Source of the DNA: Castellaniella sp.
GTDB lineage: Bacteria > Pseudomonadota > Gammaproteobacteria > Burkholderiales > Burkholderiaceae_B
Assembly: GCF_034675845.1 (NCBI RefSeq)
Contig: NZ_JAUCCU010000001.1
Span: forward strand, 930,001-994,000
Reading direction: 5' to 3'
Length of the DNA: 64,000 nucleotides
In this document: positions 44,811-54,500 of the stretch, piece after piece
How the letters are laid out: the number at the start of each line of letters is the position of its first letter
Numbering within the stretch: position 1 is the stretch's first letter
The notes under the pieces: generated by a model
The model's input: the letters and a program-made list of their open reading frames with translations, nothing else
Told to the model about the DNA's origin: nothing
The model's database searches: none
Program-made: the position numbers and the translations under genes

Positions 44811-45980
44811 TCAGAGATCCGGCTGATAGGTCCATTTACCATCCACGACCTTGACCATCACCCGGGCGCGCTTGTCCAAGCCAGCGTGATCGGTCGGGCT
44901 CATGGTGAAGATACCCTGGGAGACAGCCAATTCATTGACCTGTTCCAGCGCATCGCGCAGGGCCGCGCGGAACTCGGGCGTACCAGGCTTTGCACCGGTC
45001 TTCAAAGCGCGAGGAATCGCATCGGCGATCAGTTGGCCCGCATCCCACATATGACCGCCAAAGGTATTGGTTGTCCCTGGGCCGTATTTACCTTCGTAGG
45101 CCTTGACGTAGACCAAGGCGCTGTCTTTGACCGGATTGCTGTCGGGCAGTTGTGCAGCCACCAACAGGGGGCCAGCCGGCAGAATCATGCCTTCGCAGGC
45201 CTGGCCGCAGACCCGCAGCACATCATTATTGGCAGCCCCGTGGGTCTGGTAGATCTGACCTTTGTAGCCACGCTCGATGAGTTCGCGCTGCGGCAGGGCC
45301 ACCGGCGTGCCGGAAGCGGCGATCAGAATGCCATCGGGCTTCGCCGCCAAGAGCTTGAGCGTCTGGCCGGTCACGCTGGTGTCCGGACGGGCAAAGCGCT
45401 CGGTTGCCACAAGCTTGATGCCCTTGGCTTCGGCCGCTGCCTTCATTTCCTGCAGCCAGCCCTCGCCATAAGCATCGCTGAAACCAATGAAACCCAGCGT
45501 CTTGACGTTTTGCTTGACCATGGCATCGGCCAGGGCGCTGGCCATCAAAGCATCGTTTTGCGGGGTCTTGAAGACCCATTTGCGCGGCCCATCGACGGGC
45601 TCGACCAGTTTGGCATTGGCCGCCACACTGACCATCGGCGTACCGGTCTCGGCGGCTACGTCCGACATCGCCAGCGAAGCCGGGGTAATCGACGTGCCCA
45701 GCACCACATCCACGTGGTCGTCCGCCGTGAATTTACGGATGTTCTTGACTGCCTGTGTGGTGTCGGTCGCATCATCGAGAATGATGTATTCCACTGCCTG
45801 ACCGCCGATTTCAGTGGGCAGTAAAGCCACGGTATCGCGCTCTGGGATACCCAGCGAGGCGGCCGGGCCTGTGGCCGAGACCGTCACGCCCACCTTGATC
45901 TGTGCCGAAACGGCCAGCGGCAAGGCCGCCAACAGGGCAGCAGCACCCAGGGTCAATCGAAATGAAGTTGCTAAACGCAT
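44811..45980 (-). CDS. ABC transporter substrate-binding protein 3
   Basis: A periplasmic binding protein of 389 residues with a signal peptide (about 1-26, LAVSA-QIK). The mature part opens IKVGVTVSATGPAASLGIPE and contains VLGTSITPASLAMSDVAAETG and FSDAYGEGWLQEMKAAAE. It belongs to a different branch of the family from binding proteins 1 and 2. The GPAASLGIPE start is, from memory, common in Burkholderiales importers linked to aromatic or other carboxylate use, so a branched-chain amino acid ligand should not be assumed. GGAG lies 6 bases before the ATG. First gene of the leftward operon. Confidence 0.9.
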   Translation of the reverse strand: MRLATSFRLTLGAAALLAALPLAVSAQIKVGVTVSATGPAASLGIPERDTVALLPTEIGGQAVEYIILDDATDTTQAVKNIRKFTADDHVDVVLGTSITPASLAMSDVAAETGTPMVSVAANAKLVEPVDGPRKWVFKTPQNDALMASALADAMVKQNVKTLGFIGFSDAYGEGWLQEMKAAAEAKGIKLVATERFARPDTSVTGQTLKLLAAKPDGILIAASGTPVALPQRELIERGYKGQIYQTHGAANNDVLRVCGQACEGMILPAGPLLVAAQLPDSNPVKDSALVYVKAYEGKYGPGTTNTFGGHMWDAGQLIADAIPRALKTGAKPGTPEFRAALRDALEQVNELAVSQGIFTMSPTDHAGLDKRARVMVKVVDGKWTYQPDL

Positions 45981-46284
45981 GCTTGTCTCCGTGTAGTATT
46001 TGGGGCATGAATAGCCAGCATCAACCGCAGCGCACCATGTGCCGCTACGCAATCCATATTTATAAATCAGCTACTTCCCAGCATGAATCATAAATGGGGG
46101 TCATATTATCCCAGCCACACGCAATCTGCTGCTAATTTCTTAGGTAATCCACAAAAACAGCGGACTGGCCCGAAAATCCGGTATGAAATGCAACCAGCAA
46201 TGACCCCGCCCGCACTCGCTGCGCAATCTCGTATAAGATAAAGCTTTGTCTGTTCAGACATCTATCTGTTACTGCCTGTTTTCC
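45981..46284. other. Divergent intergenic region, binding protein 3 / msrB
   Basis: This 304-base AT-richer stretch has no supportable gene. Leftward, TTGATG and AATACT hexamers 18 bases apart stand just before the binding protein 3 gene. Rightward, TATAAG at about 46230 could be the -10 for msrB. Both are weak matches. Confidence 0.35.
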
Positions 46285-46680
46285 GTGAACAAGATCACCC
46301 GCACCGACGCTCAATGGCGTGCTCAGCTCTCCCCCGACGAATTCAACGTCACCCGCCTGAAGCACACTGAACGCCCCTTTACCGGCCGCTACTGGGACAG
46401 CACACAAGCTGGCACCTATGTTTGTGTCTGCTGCGGCACCCCGCTGTTCGTCTCCGACACCAAGTTCGATGCAGGCTGCGGCTGGCCCAGCTATTTTCAG
46501 CCCATCCGCCCCGACAGCATCCGCGAAGAACGCGACGACAGCCACGGCATGGTGCGCATCGAAACCCTTTGCGCCACCTGCGATGCCCACTTGGGGCACG
46601 TGTTTCCGGATGGCCCCGCGCCGACCGGTTTGCGCTATTGCATCAACTCTCTTTCTCTTAAATTCATCCCGGCCGAATGA
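46285..46680 (+). CDS. msrB: Peptide-methionine (R)-S-oxide reductase MsrB
   Basis: Repairs methionine R-sulphoxide in proteins. A 131-residue protein with the zinc site C47/C50 (YVCVCCGTPLF) and C96/C99 (LCATCDAHLGHVF), the AGCGWPSYFQPI active-site floor and catalytic C119 in LRYCINSLSLKF. I chose the GTG at 46285, so the protein opens VNKITRTDAQWRAQLSPDEF; a TTG 13 codons upstream gives an implausible leader. It overlaps yciB by ATGA, starting the msrB-yciB-bolA-parvulin run. Confidence 0.93.
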   Translation: MNKITRTDAQWRAQLSPDEFNVTRLKHTERPFTGRYWDSTQAGTYVCVCCGTPLFVSDTKFDAGCGWPSYFQPIRPDSIREERDDSHGMVRIETLCATCDAHLGHVFPDGPAPTGLRYCINSLSLKFIPAE

Positions 46681-47288
46681 AAAAATTTCTCTTCGACCTT
46701 TTCCCGCTGATCCTGTTTTTTCTGGCCTATAAGCTAGGCGACAGCTATGTGGGCAAGGACGCTGCCATTTATGTGGCCACCGGCATCGCCATTGTTGCCT
46801 CTGTCTTGCAAATTCTCTGGCTGGCCCTGACCCGCCGAAAAATCGAGGCCACCCACTGGATCAATGTCTCCATTATCACGGTGTTCGGCGGGGCCACAAT
46901 CCTGCTGCACGACGATACTTTCATCAAATGGAAACCCACGGTGCTGTACTGGCTGTTCGGGGTGATCTTGCTGGGTACGCGCCTATTTGCCGGACGCAAT
47001 CTGATGCGCCGCCTGATGGGGGAAAAAATCGCCCTGCCCGACCACGCCTGGGCCCGCCTGAACGACAGCTGGGCCGGGTTCTTCATATTTTCCGGCATGC
47101 TTAACCTGTATGTGGCGTTTTCCGGGCGTTTCACCGAATCCCAATGGGTGGACTTCAAGGTCTTCGGCCTGACGGCGCTGCTGGTGGTGTTCGTCATCGT
47201 GCAGTCCCTATGGCTGGGCCGGCATATGCAAGCCCAGCCCGACACTGCCCCCGAACATCTTCCGGCCAAGCCCACGGACCCCTCATGA
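46677..47288 (+). CDS. yciB: Inner-membrane protein YciB (IspZ, septation protein A family)
   Basis: A 203-residue inner-membrane protein with five to six hydrophobic segments. The family blocks are FDLFPLILFFLAYKLGDSYV, ALTRRKIEATHWINVSIITVFGGATILLHDDTFIKWKPT (in part) and LNDSWAGFFIFSGMLNLYVAF. YciB is linked to cell-envelope synthesis and septation, but its molecular role is not defined. It overlaps both msrB and bolA by ATGA. Confidence 0.93.
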   Translation: MKKFLFDLFPLILFFLAYKLGDSYVGKDAAIYVATGIAIVASVLQILWLALTRRKIEATHWINVSIITVFGGATILLHDDTFIKWKPTVLYWLFGVILLGTRLFAGRNLMRRLMGEKIALPDHAWARLNDSWAGFFIFSGMLNLYVAFSGRFTESQWVDFKVFGLTALLVVFVIVQSLWLGRHMQAQPDTAPEHLPAKPTDPS

Positions 47289-47590
47289 GCACCCCTGCCG
47301 ACTTACCGTCTGCTGCGGTTTTATTACGCGACCAATTACTGCAGCGCCTGCAGGTTCTGTCGCCCAGCACCCTGAATCTGATCGACGAATCGCACTTGCA
47401 TATCGGTCATGCCGGCGCCGAAGGCGGCGCACGGCACTTTCGGCTGCAAATCGTGTCCAATCAATTTCATGGGCACTCTACTCTCGCACGCCATCGTCTT
47501 GTGTATGATTGCGTGCGCGATCTGATGCCTTATCCTGTTCACGCATTGGCCATCGAGGCCAGCACTCCCCCCTCCGAAGGACTTTCATGA
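47285..47590 (+). CDS. bolA: BolA family protein
   Basis: A 101-residue BolA-fold protein. The class II KH-like core is visible: LIDESHLHIGHAG, then HFRLQIVSNQFHGHSTLARHR and VYDCVRDLM near residues 75-83. BolA proteins bind monothiol glutaredoxins and act in iron-sulphur trafficking or transcription and shape control. The ATG overlaps yciB, and the stop overlaps the parvulin gene, so all are coupled. Longer in-frame sequence upstream lies within yciB and is not used. Confidence 0.9.
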   Translation: MSTPADLPSAAVLLRDQLLQRLQVLSPSTLNLIDESHLHIGHAGAEGGARHFRLQIVSNQFHGHSTLARHRLVYDCVRDLMPYPVHALAIEASTPPSEGLS

Positions 47591-48377
47591 AACGTTTTGC
47601 TGTTGTTGCCCTGGCAGCCTCTCTTGCCCTACCGGTCTACGCCAAGGATATTGCCACTGTCAATGGCCAAGGAATCACCCAAGAAAAATTCGATCAGTTC
47701 ATCAGCCTGCTCGTCACCCAGGGTGCCCAGGATTCCCCCCAGTTGCGCAGCCAGGTCAAACAAGAAATGATCAACCGTCTGGTCGCCGTCCAGGCCGCTG
47801 AAAAAGCCTGCAAAAAGACCCTGCCGTCAAACAAGAAGCCGAACTCGCCACGCAAAGCATTCTGGTGCGTGCCCTGATGGCCAAATACCTGAAAGACAAT
47901 CCAGTCACCGAAGCTGACCTGAAAAAAGAATACGACACCATCAAGGCCGAGCAAGCCAACCGCAAGGAATTCAAGCTGCGGCACATTCTGGTCAAGACCG
48001 AAGACGAAGCCAAGGCCTTGATCAAAGCCATCAAAGCGAAGAAAACCACCTTCGAGGCAGCGGCCAAGAAAGACTCCATCGATACCGGCAGCGGCCAAAA
48101 TGGCGGGGAACTTGGCTGGGGCCCCACCACCAACTACGTGCCTGAGTTCGCCCAGGCCGTCGAAAGCATGAAGAAAGGCCAACTCAGCACGGATCCGGTG
48201 CAAACCCAGTTTGGCTGGCACGTGATCCAAGTCGAGGACGAACGTCCGGTGGCCTTCCCCTCATTCGACGAGGCCAAGCCCCAGCTGGAAGAAATGATGC
48301 GCCAGCAAGAACTGTCCACCTATCAAAAGAAACTGATGGCAGACGCCAAGATCGTGGATAACAGCGACGCTAAATAA
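47587..48377 (+). pseudogene. Periplasmic parvulin-type peptidyl-prolyl isomerase, frameshifted near 47810
   Basis: A PpiC-domain isomerase resembling Bordetella Par27, a periplasmic chaperone/isomerase for outer-membrane proteins. The first frame gives a signal peptide (MKRFAVVALAASLALPVYA) and VNGQGITQEKFDQFISLL, then stops at 47877 after 96 codons. From about 47811 the protein continues in the frame one base back (DPAVKQEAELATQSILVRAL, LRHILVKTEDEAKAL, GGELGWGPTTNYVPEFAQAV, FGWHVIQVEDERP). One missing base, in CC at 47807-47808 or in the A run at 47812-47816, explains it. Restored, it has 264 codons. Sequence error and real mutation cannot be told apart here. Confidence 0.87.
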
Positions 48378-48399
48378 TTCGCTTTTGGTCTGGCGGTAC

Positions 48400-48434
48400 A
48401 GCGGGGCGGTCTTTTCAAGAAAGACCGCCCCGCT
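48400..48434. terminator. Terminator hairpin between the parvulin gene and ligA
   Basis: A perfect 15-bp stem (AGCGGGGCGGTCTTT and its complement) with a five-base loop lies in the convergent gap. The T runs are weak (GCTTTGG, then CCTTTTTATG further on), so it may act as a shared barrier for both directions. Confidence 0.65.
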
Positions 48435-48451
48435 GCTTTGGCCTAGCCTTT

Positions 48452-50569
48452 TTATGCGTCCAACAATTTCAGCAAGCCCGCCTCATCCAGGATCGCGACG
48501 CCCAGCTCCTGGGCTTTGGTGAGTTTGCTGCCGGCATCGCTGCCGGCCACCACCCAGGCGGTTTTGCGCGAGACAGAGCCGCTGACCTTGCCCCCGGCAG
48601 CCAGCACCCGACGGGTTGCCTCGTCACGACTCAGGGTGGGCAAGGTACCGGTCAGCACCAAAGTCTTGCCTGCCAGGGCCTTGAGACCCTGCGGAGGGGC
48701 TTCAGTCTGGGGCTGAACCCCAGCCTCCTGCAAGGCGGTCACGACTTCGCGGTTATGCGCTTCGGCAAAAAAACGCCGGATGGAAGCAGCGACGACAGGG
48801 CCGACCTCAGGTACCTGCAGCAGGGCGTCCTCGGACGCATCCATCACCGCCGACAAGGTGCCGAAGTGGCGCGCCAGATCACGCGCCGTGGTATCCCCCA
48901 CATGGCGGATGCCCAAGGCATACAGCAACCGCGATAAAGGCGGCTGGCGGCTGGCGGCAATGGCCTGCACCAGATTGGCGGCTGATTTACGCCCCATGCG
49001 TGGATATGTGGAAAGTTCCAGTTCGGTCAGGCTATAGAGATCGGCCAGCGTGTGCACCCGCCCGCCATCGACCAGTTGTTCAATGAGCTTGTCACCCAGA
49101 CCATCAATGTCCAGCGCCTTGCGGCTGGCGGCATGCCACAGGGTTTGTTTGCGTTGAGCAGGACAGAACAAGCCGCCCGTGCAGCGCGTGATGATCTCGC
49201 CCTCCGGGCGCTCGACCGCCGAGCCGCACTCCGGACAGACAGGGCAGACCGCCAGCAAATCGAAGACTTGCGCATCGGCGGGACGATGCTGCAGCACCGG
49301 CGCCACGATTTCAGGGATCACATCGCCCGCGCGCCGCACGACCACGGTGTCGCCGATGCGGATGTCCTTGCGGCGGATTTCGTCCTCGTTGTGCAAGGTC
49401 GCATTCGTGACGGTCACCCCACCGACAAACACCGGCTGCAGCCGCGCCACGGGCGTGAGCGCGCCGGTGCGGCCCACCTGCACATCGATCCCCAGCAAGC
49501 GGGTGGTTTCTTCCTGGGCGGGGAACTTATGGGCAATGGCAAAACGCGGGGCGCGCGCCACAAAACCCAGGAGATCCTGAGCCTGCAGACTGTCGACCTT
49601 ATAAACCACCCCATCGATATCGAAGGGCAGTGTGGGCCGAAGCGCCCCGACCGTCTGGTAAAAATCCAGCAAGGCCGCCGCCCCCCGGCAGGCCTGACGC
49701 CCCGGACTGACGGCAAACCCAAAGCCTGCCAGCCAGTCCAGCATGGCGGCATGGGTGGCATGCGGCAGCATGTTCTGGCCTGTGCCATCTTGAATCTGGC
49801 CCCAGCCATAGGCATAAAAGCGCAAAGGTCGGCTGGCTGTAACGCGCGGGTCCAACTGGCGCAGACTGCCTGCGGCCGCATTGCGCGGATTGACAAAGGG
49901 TTTTTCGCCACGGACGAGCTGCTGTTGATTCAGGTGCGCAAAATCTGCACGCGCCATCAGCACCTCGCCCCGGACTTCCAGGATTTCAGGCGCCTGAGCA
50001 TCCCCATGCAAGCGCAACGGCACAGAACGCAAAGTACGGATATTCGCGGTGATGTCCTCGCCTTCGGTGCCATCGCCTCGCGTGGCGGCCTGGACCAGTT
50101 GACCATGTTGATAGCGCAGACTGACGGCCAAGCCATCGAATTTGTATTCGGCCAGATAATCCACCCCGGCAGGCTGTGCTGACCCAGGCGCAAACAAATC
50201 GGGCTGGGGACTGTCCGATTCGCCTGTCGGCTGCCGGGCCAGCAGGCCGGATTCGATCAGGATGGACTGCACCCGCTGGTCGAAGGCATAGATATCCTGG
50301 TCCTGGAAAGCATTGCCCAGAGACAGCATCCGCACCGCATGATGCACCGGCGCAAAGTGCCCGACAGGTGCCGCCCCCACCCGCTGGCTGGGAGAATCCT
50401 GTGTGATCCAGTCCGGGTGGGCTTGCTCGATGGCCTGCAACTGCTGCATCAGGCCGTCATATTCCGCATCCGAGACAGACGGATCGTCCAGCACATAATA
50501 GCGGTGGTTATGCGCCCGAATCTGCTCGCGCAAGCCCAGCAACTGCTGATGTAAAGCCGTATCGTTCAC
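48452..50569 (-). CDS. ligA: NAD-dependent DNA ligase
   Basis: Seals nicks in replication and repair using NAD. The 705-residue protein has the Ia domain (HNHRYYVLDDPSVSDAEYD), the adenylation motif EYKFDGLAVS with K143, and an OB fold. The Cys4 zinc finger (CPVCPECGSAVE with CTGGLFCPAQ), HhH repeats and a C-terminal BRCT domain (from about 635) follow. About 25 extra residues (111-136, rich in Gly/Pro/Ser) lie before the active site compared with E. coli LigA, where the lysine is K115. It overlaps zipA by ATGA. Confidence 0.97.
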   Translation of the reverse strand: MNDTALHQQLLGLREQIRAHNHRYYVLDDPSVSDAEYDGLMQQLQAIEQAHPDWITQDSPSQRVGAAPVGHFAPVHHAVRMLSLGNAFQDQDIYAFDQRVQSILIESGLLARQPTGESDSPQPDLFAPGSAQPAGVDYLAEYKFDGLAVSLRYQHGQLVQAATRGDGTEGEDITANIRTLRSVPLRLHGDAQAPEILEVRGEVLMARADFAHLNQQQLVRGEKPFVNPRNAAAGSLRQLDPRVTASRPLRFYAYGWGQIQDGTGQNMLPHATHAAMLDWLAGFGFAVSPGRQACRGAAALLDFYQTVGALRPTLPFDIDGVVYKVDSLQAQDLLGFVARAPRFAIAHKFPAQEETTRLLGIDVQVGRTGALTPVARLQPVFVGGVTVTNATLHNEDEIRRKDIRIGDTVVVRRAGDVIPEIVAPVLQHRPADAQVFDLLAVCPVCPECGSAVERPEGEIITRCTGGLFCPAQRKQTLWHAASRKALDIDGLGDKLIEQLVDGGRVHTLADLYSLTELELSTYPRMGRKSAANLVQAIAASRQPPLSRLLYALGIRHVGDTTARDLARHFGTLSAVMDASEDALLQVPEVGPVVAASIRRFFAEAHNREVVTALQEAGVQPQTEAPPQGLKALAGKTLVLTGTLPTLSRDEATRRVLAAGGKVSGSVSRKTAWVVAGSDAGSKLTKAQELGVAILDEAGLLKLLDA

Positions 50570-51564
50570 GAAAATATCCGGGCCGTGCGCTCAGTGCCTG
50601 CCAGAAAGCCGGATTTATCCAGCTGATCATACAAGGCACTGATCTGCCGGTCGATGGGTGGCGCTGAGCTGTCCTGGAACGTCCGCCCCTGATCATCCAG
50701 CACGTGGGCGTCCAAGCGTCCGGCCAGATCCCGGCCCACCGCCACCATGCGGCTGAAGGCCTGATCATCCGGGATGCTATTGGGTACATCCAGCAAGAGA
50801 TCCACCCGATGCGTGTCTTCCCGGGCTGCAGCACCCAGCAGCAGGACAAAACGAGGCAAACCATTTTCAGCCATCCAGGCCCAGCCCTTGCTGGTCTGGA
50901 CAAAACCGACCTCGGCTGCCGCCTGGGTGATGGCGGCCACCGAGCGCGGCGAGGCCAGCTGCAAAATCAAACCGACCTGCGCATCCATGGCAGCACAGCG
51001 GGCGTCCAGATCCGCCGCTTGGCTGAGGACGACAGATTGTTCGGGCGCCTCGATCTGGCCCTCGAAGCGTTCCGCCAGATTCTGGGCCTGGTTCCAGAGC
51101 TTGGACCATTCGATCGCCGTCAGGGGCCCACTGCGGTTGGCCATGACCACCGCCAGCTGCACCGACACATAGGACTCATCGGGCTGCACCTGAGCACCAT
51201 AGCCCCCGCCCTCGCACTGGGCAAACACGCGCACAGGTTTCTTGCCGACCTGGGCCACATCTTGCAAGGCTTCCGCCAATGCAGCGCCCGGCACGGGATG
51301 CGCCAGCGCAATATCAATCACGGCCTCGCAGGCCGCATCAATATCCGCTGTGTCATCCAGTGGCGGGACTGGAGCAGGCTCGCCATCCCACAGGCCAGGT
51401 TCGCGCCGTTGCACGGTATTTTGCAACAGCACATCCTGGCCGGCATCGGACAGGGTGGGCCGCATACTGCGGCGCGCACGCCATTCCTGCCAGCCGTTAT
51501 ACAGCAGTACCAGGACGATCAGTGCCGCCCCTATCGAAATCAGCAAAATCTGCAATTCGCTCAT
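50566..51564 (-). CDS. zipA: Cell division protein ZipA
   Basis: Anchors FtsZ to the membrane at the division site. A 332-residue protein with one N-terminal membrane helix (about 5-22), a basic segment (WQEWRARRSMRP), and a C-terminal FtsZ-binding domain (about 200-325; VGLILQLASPRSVAAITQAA and FSRMVAVGRDLAGRLDAHVLDD). The middle linker is not the proline/glutamine-rich one of E. coli. The position smc-zipA-ligA is conserved in proteobacteria and supports the call. It starts 19 bases after the smc stop. Confidence 0.92.
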   Translation of the reverse strand: MSELQILLISIGAALIVLVLLYNGWQEWRARRSMRPTLSDAGQDVLLQNTVQRREPGLWDGEPAPVPPLDDTADIDAACEAVIDIALAHPVPGAALAEALQDVAQVGKKPVRVFAQCEGGGYGAQVQPDESYVSVQLAVVMANRSGPLTAIEWSKLWNQAQNLAERFEGQIEAPEQSVVLSQAADLDARCAAMDAQVGLILQLASPRSVAAITQAAAEVGFVQTSKGWAWMAENGLPRFVLLLGAAAREDTHRVDLLLDVPNSIPDDQAFSRMVAVGRDLAGRLDAHVLDDQGRTFQDSSAPPIDRQISALYDQLDKSGFLAGTERTARIFS

Positions 51565-51583
51565 GTGAACCTCGGTTGCGTGC

Positions 51584-54500
51584 CTAGCCTGCCGCAGCAG
51601 CCCACTGCAAGGCAGAATCCATATCTACCGCCACGATACGCGATACCCCTTGTTCCTGCATGGTGACACCCACCAGTTGACGGGCCATCTGCATGGCGAT
51701 TTTATTATGTGAAATAAAGAGAAACTGAGTTTGACTGCTCATGCCACGGACTAAATTGGCATAGCGCTCGGTATTGGCATCGTCCAACGGAGCATCGACT
51801 TCGTCCAACAGGCAAAAGGGGGCTGGATTCAGTTTGAACAGGGCAAACACCAAAGCCGTGGCCGTCAGGGCTTTTTCGCCCCCCGACAGTAAATGGATGG
51901 TGCTGTTGCGTTTACCGGGCGGCTGCGCCATCACCTGGACCCCGGCATCCAGGATTTCATCGCCCGTCATGCTCAGGCGGGCTTCCCCACCGCCAAACAA
52001 CTGCGGAAACAACTGGCCAAAATGCTCATTGACCGTATCGAAAGTCTGTACCAGCAATTCGCGAGTCTCGCGGTCGATCTTGCGAATGGCATTTTCCAAG
52101 GTTTCAATGGCGGACAATAAATCCTGGTATTGACTATCCAGAAAGCCTTTGCGTTCCTGGGCGACCTGGAGTTCCTCTAGTGCAGCCAGGTTCACCGCAC
52201 CCAAGGCATCGACCCGCCGTGATACGCGCTGCACCTCGGACTGCAACCAATCCAGTTGCTGCCATTGGGGAGACTGTTCGGCCAGTTGCCGCTGCAAGGC
52301 TGCCCTATCCACCTGCTGGGCATCCAGTTGCTCGGCGTATTGTTCGATGGCCAGCCGCGCTGCCTGTTCTTTAAGCTGCAATTCGGTGATCCGGGCGCGC
52401 AGCGGGTCCAATTCATGCTCCAGGGTCAGCCGCCCCTCGTCGGCCTGACGCAGGGCCGCTGCCGCGTTGTCCTGCTGAATGCGCGCCTCGCGCAGAGTTT
52501 CTTCGGCCTCGGCACGGGTCTCCAGGGCATCTTGCAAGCCCGCCTGGGCGACCGACTCATCCAGTTCGAAGAGTTCGCCTTGCAAGGTATCCAGTTCGGC
52601 CTGAGCACGACGCCCCTGATCAGCGGCCAGCTGCAGATTGCGCCGCAACTCATCCAGACGGTGATGCAGGGTGCGCACCGCATACTCTGCCTCCTGGGCG
52701 GCACGTTCGCGTTCACGGCCCTGTTGACGGGCCTGTTCGGCCTGCTGCGCCAGCGCCTCGATCTGCTGATCCAAAACCGCATGGTTTTCCTGCTGCTCAG
52801 CCAGCACGGCATCCAGGGACTCGAAGCGAGCCTCGGCCTCTTCGCGCTGCCCCGCCAAAAGCTGCATTTGGGTCTGCGTCTCGTCCATGTCCAATGCCAG
52901 ACGTTGGGCTTGCTCGTCGGTCTGGGCCAGTTGCTGCGTCAAGCGATGCTGCTGCAGCTGTGCCTCGTGCTGCGCCTGCATGCGTTCGGCAATCTGCACC
53001 CGCGCAGGCTGCAGGGCCTGATCCAGCGCCCTGCGGCGGGCCTGCGCCTGGGCCTGGGCATCCAAGGCCTGGTCAGCCACCAGTTGGGCGGCCCGGACTG
53101 CTCTGGCCAAGTCATCGATCTGCTGCTGGCGGGCCAGCAGCCCGGCCTGTTCGGAATCTGCGGCATAGAACCGCACGCTGCACAGATCGACCTGGTGCCC
53201 GGCGGGCAGCACCCAGCGCCCCCCGGGAGGAAGCTCGGCACGCCGGGCCAGGGCCTGCGCCAGGTCATCGCAAATAAACACGCCCTGCAGCCAGACTGAC
53301 AGCAGAGGCGTCAGGGCAGAATCCCGCGCCTGAACCTGATCCAGGAGACGTACAGCCCCTGCAGGTGCAGGCAGGGCCGCAGCCTGGGCGTCTGGCAGTT
53401 GATAAAAGGCCAGCCGCGTCGGCGGGCTGTCCTGGGCAAATGCACGCACATGATCCAGCGTCCGCAGCCCCAGGGCATTCATGCGTTCGTGCAAAATGGA
53501 CTCCAGCGCCGTGGCCCAAGCAGGCTCTACCTGCAGTTGCTGCCATAGACGCCCGAGTTCCTGCAAGCCCTGATGCTGCAACCAGGGCTGCAAGGCATCG
53601 TCGGATTGAATTTTTTCCTGTAATGCCAGCAAAGCCTGACGCCGGGCATCCAGACGATCCAGGTGCTGGCGGGCGTCCTGGCTGGCCTGTTGGGTCTGGG
53701 TCAGATCGGCCTCCAGCACCGACTGGCTGGCTTCAAGCGCCAGTACATGCGCCTGTGCCTCAGCCAGGCGCGACTCGGTGACCTTACACTCGCCGACCCA
53801 ACGCTGCAATTCAGTGGGATCTGGCGCCCCCAGCGTCTGGCGCTCGTGCTGCAGGCGCGCCAGACGTTCGGCCAGCCTGCGCCATTGATGGTCCGCATCG
53901 CGCTGCGCCTGTGCCAGCAAGGCCAGGTCCTGCTCGGTACGGGCCAGGGTACGGCGCGATTCATCCCGTTGCTGATTGAAGGTACGCAGTTGTGCGTCCA
54001 GGCCGGGCAGGCCGTCTTGTGCAGTCTGGGACTGATCAGCCAGGATTTCGGCGCGGGCCTCGGCCTCGTCGCGCTGATCCTGGGCGGTCTCCAGGGCGGT
54101 CGTGCCATGGGCATGCTGATCCGCCCATTCCTGGATCTGGGACTGCAACTGGGTGCGCCGCGCCTGCAGGCGGTGGCGGGCATCCACGACATGGCGGATT
54201 TCGGCCTCGAGGCGGCTGACCAGGGCACCCGCCTCGAACAGGCGGCCTTGGGTCTGGTGAACGGCTTCGCCGGCGGCAAAATGCGCCTCGCGCTGGGACT
54301 CCAGACCTGCTTCCAGCGCCCGCAGCCGCGCGACGGCGGCATCGAGCTGGCTCTGGGCCTGCTCTGCCTGCAGCGCCAGGGCCTGGCGGCTGTCTCGGGC
54401 TGCTTGTTCGCGCAGCAACCACAGGGCTTGTTGCTTGAGTTCACCCTCGGACTGCAGGGCGCGATAGTCCGCTGCCACCTGAGCCTGGACCTGCAGCTTG

